Source: Desulfomonile tiedjei
GTDB lineage: Bacteria > Desulfobacterota > Desulfomonilia > Desulfomonilales > Desulfomonilaceae
NCBI GenBank assembly: GCA_016218715.1
Contig: JACRDG010000032.1
Coordinates: 389,632-453,631 of the forward strand
DNA length: 64,000 nucleotides
Reading direction: 5' to 3'
Shown here one piece after another: positions 40,600 to 49,625 of the stretch. A program made the translations under genes and the position numbers. How positions within the stretch are numbered: position 1 is the stretch's first letter; each line of letters starts with the position of its first letter. Below the pieces are notes generated by a model. The model was not told the DNA's origin. It did not search any database and saw only the letters and a program-made list of their open reading frames with translations.

Positions 40600-40755
40600 A
40601 TGAGCGCGAAAGGGGTCTTCATTGGGACTTCGGGCTGGACCCACGACGACTGGGCAGGGGTCTTCTACCCGAAGGAAGTCCGGGGCGCAGATCGCCTCAC
40701 CTACTACGCGACCCGCTTCGACAAGGTGGAGGTCAATGCCACATCTCCCGGTACG
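40600..40755 (+). pseudogene. DUF72 (YecE-like) N-terminal remnant
   Basis: The frame from the ATG at 40600 encodes GVFIGTSGWTHDDWAGVFYP and then RLTYYATRFDKVEVNATS, a clear match to the first ~50 residues of DUF72 proteins (normally ~230-280 residues). After about 40752 the similarity stops and the frame runs antisense into the end of the PilZ gene. The gene was therefore truncated by a deletion or rearrangement whose breakpoint lies near 40755. Confidence 0.7.
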
Positions 40756-40781
40756 GGTGCCTCCGATGCGGTGGATCTCTT

Positions 40782-41318
40782 CTACATGCCGGTACTGATG
40801 GTCAGGCGCTGGACCAGGTCGCGCAGACCTCCCATGTCGCTTTTTGAAATCTTGATTATCTCCCATCCGGCGACATATTCACCGAAGGCATCTCTTCTCT
40901 TGATCCAGCGACAGGTAGCTTCGAGCACGATGGGGGGCTGAATGGTGAATACATCGGAGCGTATGAGGAAGGTCCGAACCTCGCCAACTCTCGTGGTTAT
41001 GCCGGCGACCTGCAGCCCCTTTTCATTGATGTCGTTGACGATCCCCTTGATGGACAGATTGGTGGCATCGTGCACGTGAACTGAGAAAAGGGTGTACCCT
41101 CGTGGGAGAACACGTTTCTGACTGACATGAGCCTGCAAGAACTTCTGGCGTTCTTCGACCTCGGCGTGCTTCAACGCTTTCGCCTCTTGGAGCTTCTTCA
41201 GGATGGTCATCAGCTCCGTGGGAGAAATCTGATACTTCTCCATGATCGGGATATCACCCATGCCGGACTGGATGTCCTTCAGAATCTCGCCGGTATTGAT
41301 GGTTCGTCGTTCGGTCAT
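40782..41318 (-). CDS. PilZ-domain protein with N-terminal helical module
   Basis: Protein of 178 residues. Residues ~5-46 are the shared helical module (ILKDIQSGMGDIPIMEKYQI). The C-terminal ~110 residues are a PilZ domain: RVLPR gives the RxxxR motif and NDINEKG the (D/N)xSxxG-type motif, with Asn in place of Ser. These residues bind c-di-GMP in characterised PilZ proteins. The ATG at 41318 has GGAAGG six bases upstream; the open frame to 41354 is less likely. Related to the protein at 59788. It is probably a cytoplasmic c-di-GMP receptor whose module sets the output. Confidence 0.82.
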   Translation of the reverse strand: MTERRTINTGEILKDIQSGMGDIPIMEKYQISPTELMTILKKLQEAKALKHAEVEERQKFLQAHVSQKRVLPRGYTLFSVHVHDATNLSIKGIVNDINEKGLQVAGITTRVGEVRTFLIRSDVFTIQPPIVLEATCRWIKRRDAFGEYVAGWEIIKISKSDMGGLRDLVQRLTISTGM

Positions 41319-41422
41319 TCCAACCTTCCCCCTCCACCGCTGAATCAGGGACACCGGGATGTTACCACGGACCGGCCTCGATGCAAAGCGTTATGGTGCA
41401 GACGTTCTTCACGCGGGGCGCT

Positions 41423-41569
41423 CTAGCTCGTATCAGATTCGCTTTCTTCTCTCTTCCGAGCCCGGCGCTTGAGCCATTCTCCGCCAATCAGACCGGCAAG
41501 GGCCGCGATGACGGGAAACACCACAAACACCACGATGACTATTGCTGCTATTACCTTCAAGACGGTCAT
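41423..41569 (-). CDS. Small single-span membrane protein (48 residues)
   Basis: A short frame from the ATG at 41569 to TAG at 41423. AAAGG lies seven bases upstream of the start. The protein has one hydrophobic helix (KVIAAIVIVVFVVFPVIAAL) followed by GGEWLKRRARKREESESDTS, so the charged tail should stay in the cytoplasm. It lies between the PilZ gene and the hybrid kinase on the same strand. No function can be assigned. Confidence 0.55.
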   Translation of the reverse strand: MTVLKVIAAIVIVVFVVFPVIAALAGLIGGEWLKRRARKREESESDTS

Positions 41570-41625
41570 TCACGAACCTTTCGTTTGCCGGCCAATCACT
41601 CGATATTATAGGCGCATCAGCATGT

Positions 41626-43908
41626 TTAGTGTGCGTCAAGAATCTCGCGCACCTTTCTCGCCAGGTCGTTCAAATTGAAGGGCTTCTGCATGAAATGCAA
41701 ACCTTTGTCGAGAACCCCGTGATGCACTATGAAATTCTCCGTGTACCCGGATACGTACAGGACCTTGAGGTCGGGACGTTGGGAGGACAGAGCGTCGAAC
41801 AGGCGTCGTCCGTCCATTTGGGGCAGAACCACGTCGGTCAGCAAGAGGTCGATCGGTCCCTGGTGAGTGTTGCAAATCTCTATCGCTACCCCGGGATCGG
41901 GCGCCGAGAGGGTTCGATACCCAAGGATTTCCAGTGCCTCGCAAGCAAGTTTCCGCACGATTTCCTCGTCTTCTACCACGAGCACGGTCTCGTTTCCACG
42001 TGGCCTCGATCCGGGTTTCCATGTTTGAACGGGGGCGTCCTTCAATGCTTCTGTCCGAGGGAGATAGACCTTAAATGTGGTGCCTCGGCCCAGTTCGCTG
42101 TACACGCTGATATGCCCTTGATGCTGCTTGACGATACCGTACACCGTGGCCAGTCCCAGCCCGGTCCCAACACCCTTTTCTTTCGTGGTGAAGAATGGCT
42201 CGAAGATTCTGGTAAGCGTTCGCGAGTCCATGCCCTGCCCATCGTCACTGACTGCGAACATCACGTACGGTCCGGGCCTCACTTCCGGGTGTATCCGACA
42301 ATAGGCATCGTCCAGGAAGGCATTGCTCGTTTCGATCGTCAATTTGCCTCTGTCGGGCATGGCGTCCCTGGCGTTGACCGCCAGATTCATCACGATCTGC
42401 TGTATCTGCACGGGATCGACCTGAACCATACCCGCAGCCGTGTCCAAGACGGTTTCGAGTTCGATGTGTTCACCGATGAGCCTCTTCAACAGCTTCTCCA
42501 TATCGCCAATGATCCCGTTCAGGGAGGTAACCCTTACGTCCAGCACTTGCTTGCGGCTGAAGGCGAGGAGCTGTCGCGTCAGACCGGCCGCCTTCTCGGA
42601 GGCGCGAGTGATCTGAAGCAACCGTTCTTGGCATGGCCCTTCCTGAGGCAGATCGTTTGACAGCAAGTTTGCGTACCCGATCACAGCCGTGAGGATGTTG
42701 TTGAAATCGTGGGCGAGGCCACCGGCCAATTGTCCGATGGCCTCCATTTTGGCTGACTGGCGCAACTGCTCCTCAAGAAGCTTTCGCTGAGTGATGTCGG
42801 ACAACACCACCAGCATCCCCGCTGGGGCTCCTGCGTGGTCGTGATAGCGCGACGCACTCACGCTGACCTCCAGGACCCGCCCGTCTTTGGTGTACCGTTT
42901 CGTCTCGAAACCGCTGCGAGGAATCCCGTCCTGAATAAGGCGCTGGATGGTGGCCAGTGAGACTTCTCGCTCCGAATCCGGGACAAACGGTATCCGTTCC
43001 CCTGCAATCTCATTGAGGTTCCATCCGAAAAGCCTCGTGAACGAGTCATTCACGTATTGGGCCCTGCCCTCCATGTCGTAAATCACGACTGCATCGGGAG
43101 AGGAATCCAGAAGGGATCGGTAAAGCTCTCGCTGCCCTTTCGATTCCTCGTACAGGTTCCTGTACTTTTGCTCGCTTACCCACAGCTCCTCTTGCGCCCT
43201 CACTCGCTCGGATACATCCATGATGGCTGAAATGAGACCTTTGTTCCCGCTGTTCTTCGGCAGAAGGCCGACCAGCAATACGCCATGAAAAAAGGAGCCA
43301 TCCTGGCGTCGGAATCGCGCTTGAGTCTCGAAGGGGGTGCCGGAGGTCACGCTCGTCTTGAACAGTGCCAAAACCCTTTTATACTCCTCCTGTGAAGAGT
43401 AGAAGTCCCGGGTCCTTTGGCCCAAGCATTCCGCTTCGCTCCTGTAGCCGAACATCCGCAGCATAGCCGGGTTCGTCCACCTGACGATTCCGCCTTGGAC
43501 ATGGGTAATTGCCGTGGGTGAAGCAGAAAGGATGGTTCTGAGCATCTGTTCGCTCTTCCGCAACGCTCCTTCGGCCAGTTCGCGTTCGCGGACCTCTTGT
43601 TGCAGCCTTTCTCGAGAATCTCTGATGCTCTCGAACAGGGGGCGAATCGCGAGGATTCCCAGGAACATCAAGAGAGAGACGGCAAAGGCGATCAACTCGT
43701 TGGACAGGTTGGCCATGTCCAGCGGTCGCTCTGCGGGGAACCAGTAGAACGATATGAGCCTTCGACCAGCCATGAGGATCAGCGCTGTCGAGATGAGAAG
43801 CCAGGCCATTTGTTTGCCGGTGACTCGAATCAGCCTCAAAGAGAGCAGAGCAGCTCCTGCTTGGAGAAAAACGGCCGATCCCACTACCACATCCAGTGCT
43901 TCCTGCAT
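41626..43908 (-). CDS. Membrane hybrid histidine kinase with two PAS domains and receiver
   Basis: Protein of 760 residues. Three N-terminal membrane segments (LQAGAALLSLRLI region, MAWLLISTALILMAG, LIAFAVSLLMFLGILAI) lead to two PAS/PAC domains, a HisKA domain with QLAGGLAHDFNNILTAVIGY, a HATPase_c domain (NARDAM, DDGQGM, GTGLGLATVYGIVKQHQG) and a C-terminal receiver domain with phospho-acceptor Asp in DLLLTDVVLPQMDG. The kinase senses an unknown signal at the membrane and its receiver likely gates phosphotransfer. It is divergent in function from the cytoplasmic kinases at 44785 and 46909 but belongs to the same block. Confidence 0.93.
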   Translation of the reverse strand: MQEALDVVVGSAVFLQAGAALLSLRLIRVTGKQMAWLLISTALILMAGRRLISFYWFPAERPLDMANLSNELIAFAVSLLMFLGILAIRPLFESIRDSRERLQQEVRERELAEGALRKSEQMLRTILSASPTAITHVQGGIVRWTNPAMLRMFGYRSEAECLGQRTRDFYSSQEEYKRVLALFKTSVTSGTPFETQARFRRQDGSFFHGVLLVGLLPKNSGNKGLISAIMDVSERVRAQEELWVSEQKYRNLYEESKGQRELYRSLLDSSPDAVVIYDMEGRAQYVNDSFTRLFGWNLNEIAGERIPFVPDSEREVSLATIQRLIQDGIPRSGFETKRYTKDGRVLEVSVSASRYHDHAGAPAGMLVVLSDITQRKLLEEQLRQSAKMEAIGQLAGGLAHDFNNILTAVIGYANLLSNDLPQEGPCQERLLQITRASEKAAGLTRQLLAFSRKQVLDVRVTSLNGIIGDMEKLLKRLIGEHIELETVLDTAAGMVQVDPVQIQQIVMNLAVNARDAMPDRGKLTIETSNAFLDDAYCRIHPEVRPGPYVMFAVSDDGQGMDSRTLTRIFEPFFTTKEKGVGTGLGLATVYGIVKQHQGHISVYSELGRGTTFKVYLPRTEALKDAPVQTWKPGSRPRGNETVLVVEDEEIVRKLACEALEILGYRTLSAPDPGVAIEICNTHQGPIDLLLTDVVLPQMDGRRLFDALSSQRPDLKVLYVSGYTENFIVHHGVLDKGLHFMQKPFNLNDLARKVREILDAH

Positions 43909-44005
43909 CGTTTATCCTCGTGGATCGCCGCAGCAGGTCTTCCTGCCGCGACAATCATTACTCCTGTGCAATTGCCGGGGTGCTCTCCCATCGTGGTGAC
44001 GCTCT

Positions 44006-44497
44006 TTATTTCTCCCGAATCCGCTTCACCCATTCCGGCACCGACGCGTCAGGAACACAATCTCCGGAGGGAATGTAAGGCTTCAGGTCAACTATGGGGG
44101 TACCATCGAAGGCATCGATCCGGTCCACTGTAATTCTGTTGTGTTCGACAGATCCGATTCTGCAAACGGAAAATCCTATCAGATTCGGCCGGAACGGTGA
44201 ACGCGTGGCAAACACTCCCGTTAGCGGATTTGTCGTGTCACCGCGGGGGTGAACTCTGAGGACCGTTCGTCTGTCGGGTGAGTCGTTCCGATCGAACCAG
44301 TAGAACACCATAACATGAGAAAACTGCTCCAGGCCTAACAAGGCATCTCGAAAACGGGGAAAGATTTCGAGCACGGTCGTCTGTTGGTTCTTGACCACCC
44401 GTCCCACGGGTTGCATGGAATAGCTTTCAGCCATGGCCTGCGGAGCACACCCCAAAAGAGCGAGGACGATAAAGAGCGCGTAAAAGCGCTGCCTCAT
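44006..44497 (-). CDS. TrmO/TsaA-like domain protein with signal peptide (lipoprotein candidate)
   Basis: Protein of 163 residues. A hydrophobic leader (ALFIVLALLGC) with a possible lipobox LLGC or a signal peptidase I site after AMA starts the chain. The rest is a UPF0066/TsaA-like beta barrel: QPVGRVVKNQQTTVLEIFPR, GLEQFSHVMVFYWFDRND, VFATRSPFRPNLIGFSVC, FDGTPIVDLKPYIPSGD. Cytoplasmic TrmO methylates the t6A base of tRNA-Thr with SAM; this copy appears exported, so it cannot act on tRNA. Its role outside the cytoplasm is unknown. The leader is well supported by the ATG and the following hydrophobic run. Confidence 0.82.
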   Translation of the reverse strand: MRQRFYALFIVLALLGCAPQAMAESYSMQPVGRVVKNQQTTVLEIFPRFRDALLGLEQFSHVMVFYWFDRNDSPDRRTVLRVHPRGDTTNPLTGVFATRSPFRPNLIGFSVCRIGSVEHNRITVDRIDAFDGTPIVDLKPYIPSGDCVPDASVPEWVKRIREK

Positions 44498-44784
44498 TGG
44501 TAACCTCCCCTCGTGATTCCGATGGGTTGGGTTTGTCCCGGCGAACGGTTACCATCACGGTTCATCGTATTCCTTTCCGCGAAAAAAGGGAATGACATGG
44601 CCGCCAGTACGTTTCACGACGTCCCGCAAGTGATCTTATCAGATACCCATGCCGAGTCGCGGCTCTTTTTCTCGGGAGCGGCTCAAGAGTTCTCGTGCTC
44701 GGTCCTTCCTTGTGGTATCATAGAATTGTTACTTCCTTGTCTTTTGCCTCGGTTTCGTGCCCAGCCTTTCCGCAGGAGGCCCGG

Positions 44785-46452
44785 ATGAACCAGCAAGGCA
44801 AGACCAAAGAGCAACTCATCGAAGAACTGCGCGAGTTGCACAGGCGCACTGCAGTACTTGAGTCTTGTCTCGCAGCATTGAACCACGACACAGGACTGCC
44901 CACGGGGGGACCGAGTCCGAGGGAAACAGGCGCTCCCGGCGCTCAAGCGCGGATGCGTGGTACGACTGAGCTGGCCGAAGCCAACGGGCTCGTGAAAGCT
45001 GAAACAGAAGAACGGAAGCAGGCGGAAACCGCTCTGGGGCTGTCAGAAGAGACGTATCGCCGTCTGGTTGAGAACATCAACGATGTGATCTTTTCTCTGG
45101 ATGTCCAGGGACGTTTCACCTACATCAGTCCGGTCATAGAGCGTTTTGCTCACTATGACGTAAGCGAAGTCATTGGCCAGCCGTTTTATCGCTTTGTGCA
45201 CCCGGACGATCTTGACATCGTGTGGGAAAAGTTCAAACAAACCCTGGCCGGCAATCTGGAAGCACACGAATTCCGAGTATTCGCTAAGGACGGTTCCCTG
45301 ATCCACGTGCGGACCTCCAGCCGCCCGTTATGGGAGGGGAGCCGACTTGTCGGCCTGACAGGGGTCATGGCTGATATCACGGAACGTAAGAAAGCGGAAG
45401 AGGCCCTCTGGGAAAGCGAGAGCAATCTGCGCACCCTGATGGACCTCATGCCGGATCCGTTGGTCGTCTACGATCCTCAAGGCTGTGTCACCTACGTTAA
45501 TGACGCCTTCGTGAAAACCTACGGCTGGTCCCAGGACGAACTCCTCGGCACTCGCATCGACTTCGTTCCCCCTGAGGAGGCGGAGAAGACCAGGGCTGCT
45601 TGGGAGAGAACCATGCGTCGAGAGCCGATCCTGTTCGAGACTAGGCGGTTCACAAAGGACAGGAAGCTCCTGGATATCGAGGCGACTACTGCTGTGCTGC
45701 TCGACCAGCAAGGCAACCACCAGGCCAGCATTGTGATCCACCGGGACGTGACCGATCGCAAGCGAGCGGAAGAGAGGTTGCGCAAGGCGAATGCAGAGCT
45801 GGAATCCTTCAGCTATTCCGTCTCGCACGACCTCCGGGCACCGCTGCGCGGGATAGACGGATGGAGCCTGGCGCTCCTGGAGGACTGTGCGGACCAGCTC
45901 GACGAGCGGGGGCGAAAGCACCTTGAACGCGTCAGGTCGGAAACTCAGCGCATGGGAAAGCTCATTGACGACCTGCTGGAACTTTCCCGGGTGACGCGCG
46001 CGGACATGCGACGTGAGGAGGCGGACCTTTCCTCTCTGGTGCGCTCAATCGCCGCTCGCCTCAAAGACGCCGAGCCCGACCGCCAGGTGGACTTCGTTAT
46101 TCAACCCGGATTGACGGTACATGGGGATGCCAGGTTGCTTGAGATCCTGCTGGGCAATCTCTTCGACAATGCATGGAAGTTCACCGGAAAGCATGCCTCC
46201 GCGCGAATCGAATTCGGTCGGACAGAAACGGAAGGGCAAACAACCTATTTTGTTCGCGACGATGGGGCCGGCTTTGACATGGCTTACGCGAGAAAGCTCT
46301 TCGGTGCATTTCAACGCATGCACAAAACGTCTGAGTTTCCCGGGACCGGCGTAGGTTTGGCTACCGTTCAGCGAATCGTGCACCGGCATGATGGGCGTGT
46401 GTGGGCGGAAGCGGAAGTCGAAAAGGGCGCGACATTTTATTTCACACTGTAG
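44785..46452 (+). CDS. Cytoplasmic sensor histidine kinase with two PAS domains
   Basis: Protein of 555 residues without membrane segments. A coiled start (KTKEQLIEELRELHRRTAVL) is followed by two PAS/PAC domains, a phytochrome-type HisKA domain with SYSVSHDLRAPLRGIDGW, and HATPase_c (LGNLFDNAWKFTG, GTGVGLATVQRIVHRHDG). The ATG at 44785 has AGGAGG eight bases upstream. The next gene, a single-domain response regulator, starts nine bases after the stop. The kinase type and the Rcp1-like partner are a recurrent pair. Confidence 0.92.
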   Translation: MNQQGKTKEQLIEELRELHRRTAVLESCLAALNHDTGLPTGGPSPRETGAPGAQARMRGTTELAEANGLVKAETEERKQAETALGLSEETYRRLVENINDVIFSLDVQGRFTYISPVIERFAHYDVSEVIGQPFYRFVHPDDLDIVWEKFKQTLAGNLEAHEFRVFAKDGSLIHVRTSSRPLWEGSRLVGLTGVMADITERKKAEEALWESESNLRTLMDLMPDPLVVYDPQGCVTYVNDAFVKTYGWSQDELLGTRIDFVPPEEAEKTRAAWERTMRREPILFETRRFTKDRKLLDIEATTAVLLDQQGNHQASIVIHRDVTDRKRAEERLRKANAELESFSYSVSHDLRAPLRGIDGWSLALLEDCADQLDERGRKHLERVRSETQRMGKLIDDLLELSRVTRADMRREEADLSSLVRSIAARLKDAEPDRQVDFVIQPGLTVHGDARLLEILLGNLFDNAWKFTGKHASARIEFGRTETEGQTTYFVRDDGAGFDMAYARKLFGAFQRMHKTSEFPGTGVGLATVQRIVHRHDGRVWAEAEVEKGATFYFTL

Positions 46453-46460
46453 GAGGGCTC

Positions 46461-46901
46461 ATGCAGAGCAAGGTCATTCTCCTTGTTGAAGACAACCCGA
46501 GTGACATCGGGCTCACCCAGCGCGCCTTTGAGCAGGCCCGCATTGGAAACGAGCTGGTGGTCGCTCAGGATGGACAGGAAGCCCTGGATTACCTCTTCGG
46601 CATGGGGGAATGGGCCGGAAAGGGCGCGACTGCGCTGCCCGCGTTGGTGTTGCTCGATTTGAAACTGCCGCGGGTAGATGGCCTGGAGGTGTTGAAGCGT
46701 ATACGAGGAGATGCCAGAACGAAGCGGCTGCCGGTTGTGATTCTTACGTCTTCGGGAGAGCAGCAAGATATGGCGGAGAGTTACGACCTCGGGGCCAACA
46801 GCTACATTCGCAAGCCCGTTGATTTTGTTCAATTCGCTGGGGCGGTTCGCCAACTTGGCTTGTACTGGCTGGTGTTGAACGAGCCTCCCCCAACTGAGTG
46901 A
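46461..46901 (+). CDS. Single-domain response regulator (Rcp1-like)
   Basis: Receiver-only protein of 146 residues. The acidic pocket is LLVEDNPSDIGLT, the phospho-acceptor is in ALVLLDLKLPRVDG, and the late Lys is in YIRKPVDFVQF. It has no output domain. AGGAGGG lies upstream of the ATG at 46461. It sits between two kinases in one operon and probably relays phosphate between them. Confidence 0.93.
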   Translation: MQSKVILLVEDNPSDIGLTQRAFEQARIGNELVVAQDGQEALDYLFGMGEWAGKGATALPALVLLDLKLPRVDGLEVLKRIRGDARTKRLPVVILTSSGEQQDMAESYDLGANSYIRKPVDFVQFAGAVRQLGLYWLVLNEPPPTE

Positions 46902-46908
46902 AGCTGCC

Positions 46909-49212
46909 ATGGACATGGTACTTCGAGTTCTCATCGTTGAGGATTCCGAAAGCGATGCCGGACTGATCGTCCGCCACTTGGAGCGCGCGGGATACAGTCC
47001 CATCCACGAACGGGTCGAGACGGCTGAAGAGATGGGCGCTGCCCTGGATCAGGGCGACTGGGACATCGTCGTGGCAGATTACTCCATGCCCCGGTTCGAC
47101 GCCCTGGCAGCCTTGAGACTCTTGCAGGCACGTGGCCGCGACATCCCGTTTATCGTGGTGTCCGGCAGCATAGGGGAAGACACCGCCGTGGCCATGATGA
47201 AGGCCGGGGCCCACGACTACGTGATGAAGGAGAATCTGCCGCGCCTGATTCCTGCCGTGCAACGAGAGTTGGGCGATGCCCAGGTGCGACGAGAACGCAG
47301 GCGCGCGGAAGAAGCACTGCGACAGAGCGAAGAAAAATACAGGAACATCCTCGAGACTATTGAGGACAGCTATGTCGAGACCGATCTTGCCGGCAACGTG
47401 ACGTTCTTCAACCCTTCTACATGCAGAATGGCGGGATATCCCGCGGATGAACTGAAAGGCATGAATTACCGGCAACTGGCCGATGAACCGACCCGCGAGA
47501 GAATAAAGGAGGTCTTCCAGAAGATCTACGCGACCGGAAAGGCGGTGAAGATCTTCGCTCACGATCTCATACGAAAGGATGGGACGAGAGCCCACGTTGA
47601 AACATCGGTCTCGCTCATAAGGGATGGGCATGGCAATCCAATGGGATTCCGGGGAATCGGCCGCGACGTCACCGAGCGCAGGCTTGCAGAAGAAGAGCGT
47701 GCCCGTCTGGCCACAGCTATAGAACAGGCTGCCGAAGGTTTTATTGTGAACGACACGAACTGGATCATCCAGTACGTCAACCCGGCCCTCGAGCGTATCA
47801 GCGGGTATGAGAAAAATGAGATTATCGGCCAGCATCTCCGCGTTTTCAAGAGTGGTAAGCACGGTAAGGAGTTTTACCGGCAGATACGCGAAACCCTGAC
47901 CAGGGGCGACGTGTGGTCGGGCCGCGCCATCAGCAAAAAGAAAGACGGCACGTTGTACGAAGTGGAGATCACGGCTTCGCCCGTTCGGGATAAATCAGGG
48001 ACCATTATCAACTACGTGAGCATGCACCGGGACATCACCCGCGAAGTCAAGCTCGAACGGGAACTCCGCCAGGCCCAGAAGATGGAAGCCCTCGGTACCC
48101 TTGCCGGTGGCATTGCCCACGACTTCAACAACATCCTCGCTGCCATCGTCGGGTACACGGAGATGGCGAGCCTCAGAGTGCCGCAAGGGAGTCCCGTTCA
48201 TCGTTACCTGACACAGGTACTGGATTCCAGCTCTCGCGCAACCGATCTGGTGAACCACATCCTCGCGTTCAGCCGCCAGAGCGAACAGGAGCGCAAACCT
48301 GTACCGATCGGAGCTATCGTAAGAGAAGCGCTCCAATTGTTGCGTTCCTCACTCCCTTCCACCATCGAGATCCTGCCGGAGATCGCTGTTCAGCCGGGAG
48401 GAAGTATCGTTCTCGCCGATCCGACGCAAATCCATCAGGTGGTGATGAACCTGTGCACGAACGCTGCTCATGCCATGCGTGTCAAAGGGGGCCGCCTCGG
48501 CGTTAGATTGGAAGATACCGTCGTTGATGCCTCCCTTGCCTCCCGGTATTCCGGACTGAAGCCGGGAGCACACGTGTGCCTCACCGTGAGCGACACGGGC
48601 CACGGCATGGATTCGGCCACCGTGGAACGGATTTTCGATCCGTATTTTACTACCAAGGGGCCGGGCGAAGGAACCGGCCTCGGACTCGCGGTGGTCCGAG
48701 GAATTGTTAAGAACCATGGCGGGGCCATCGTGGTCTACAGCGAACCTGACCAGGGGACCACCTTTCACGTATTTCTTCCGAGGATCGACGAAGAAATTGC
48801 ATTGGAAACCACGGTTATTGAATCGCTTCCCAGGGGAAACGAGCGTGTACTCTTCGTCGACGACGAACACGTTCTCGTCGATTTGGGAACAGAAATGCTG
48901 CAATCCCTCGGTTACCGAACCGTTGGCACAACGAGCAGCGTCGAAGCCCTGGAGACCTTCCGCTGTCAGCCCGATGCATTTGACCTGGTCATTACCGACA
49001 TGACCATGCCCGGCCTGAGAGGAACAGAGCTAGCTCGCGAACTCATAGCCGCGCGGCCTGACATACCGATCATTCTCTGCACCGGATTCAGTGACCTCAT
49101 TGACCGCGAAAGGGCCAAAGAGACGGGGATTCGCGAACTCGTCATGAAACCCTATGTGATCGGCAACCTTGCCAGTACCATTCGCGAAGTGCTCGAAGAG
49201 CAGAAGGCATGA
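46909..49212 (+). CDS. Hybrid histidine kinase: receiver - PAS - PAS - kinase - receiver
   Basis: Protein of 767 residues, no membrane segment. An N-terminal receiver (LIVEDSESDAGLIVRHLERA, Asp in VVADYSMPRFD) is followed by two PAS/PAC domains, HisKA with GGIAHDFNNILAAIVGYTEM, HATPase_c (NLCTNAAHAMRVKGG, GTGLGLAVVRGIVKNHGG) and a C-terminal receiver (LFVDDEHVLVDLG, Asp in LVITDMTMPGLRG). The start lies seven bases after the response regulator stop. The front receiver makes it a likely acceptor of phosphate from the upstream pair. Confidence 0.93.
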   Translation: MDMVLRVLIVEDSESDAGLIVRHLERAGYSPIHERVETAEEMGAALDQGDWDIVVADYSMPRFDALAALRLLQARGRDIPFIVVSGSIGEDTAVAMMKAGAHDYVMKENLPRLIPAVQRELGDAQVRRERRRAEEALRQSEEKYRNILETIEDSYVETDLAGNVTFFNPSTCRMAGYPADELKGMNYRQLADEPTRERIKEVFQKIYATGKAVKIFAHDLIRKDGTRAHVETSVSLIRDGHGNPMGFRGIGRDVTERRLAEEERARLATAIEQAAEGFIVNDTNWIIQYVNPALERISGYEKNEIIGQHLRVFKSGKHGKEFYRQIRETLTRGDVWSGRAISKKKDGTLYEVEITASPVRDKSGTIINYVSMHRDITREVKLERELRQAQKMEALGTLAGGIAHDFNNILAAIVGYTEMASLRVPQGSPVHRYLTQVLDSSSRATDLVNHILAFSRQSEQERKPVPIGAIVREALQLLRSSLPSTIEILPEIAVQPGGSIVLADPTQIHQVVMNLCTNAAHAMRVKGGRLGVRLEDTVVDASLASRYSGLKPGAHVCLTVSDTGHGMDSATVERIFDPYFTTKGPGEGTGLGLAVVRGIVKNHGGAIVVYSEPDQGTTFHVFLPRIDEEIALETTVIESLPRGNERVLFVDDEHVLVDLGTEMLQSLGYRTVGTTSSVEALETFRCQPDAFDLVITDMTMPGLRGTELARELIAARPDIPIILCTGFSDLIDRERAKETGIRELVMKPYVIGNLASTIREVLEEQKA

Positions 49213-49625
49213 GCCCTAATTCACTGCGAGTTGCCCGCTCCCGAGGCGAATTGGTCGGTCCAACCTCTTGTGATACCATCCACCAAGTCAGGCCTGATAC
49301 CGCCACGTATCTCTGCTCATTGTGGCCGGAAGAAAATGCAAAAACCCAAAAGTGAGCGAGCGAATCCCGTTCCGTGGTGCAGCGACAGGTACGGCCATCG
49401 GCTATGCAGGTTTTCACGGCGGTGGATCGCCGGTTATGGAGCAGATCGCGACCTCACGATAGGATGGGAAAGCCCGCAAGGATATCATCAAATGGCCGGT
49501 CGGCACGGAAGTCAATTGACAGCGATTCGGTTTCAGAGGAGTAATCTTGCGGGGAACTTCTTTGCACGAAGAAGGTCCTCCCGACATTACTCTTTGGATT
49601 GCGGATTGACATAAGGGAGGTTCAC
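49213..49625. other. Intergenic stretch without a recognisable gene
   Basis: Between the kinase operon and the acyl-CoA dehydrogenase I see only the ribosome-binding site GGGAGG at about 49614. Small open frames exist but have no domain, signal peptide or ribosome-binding site that would support them. Confidence 0.45.
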
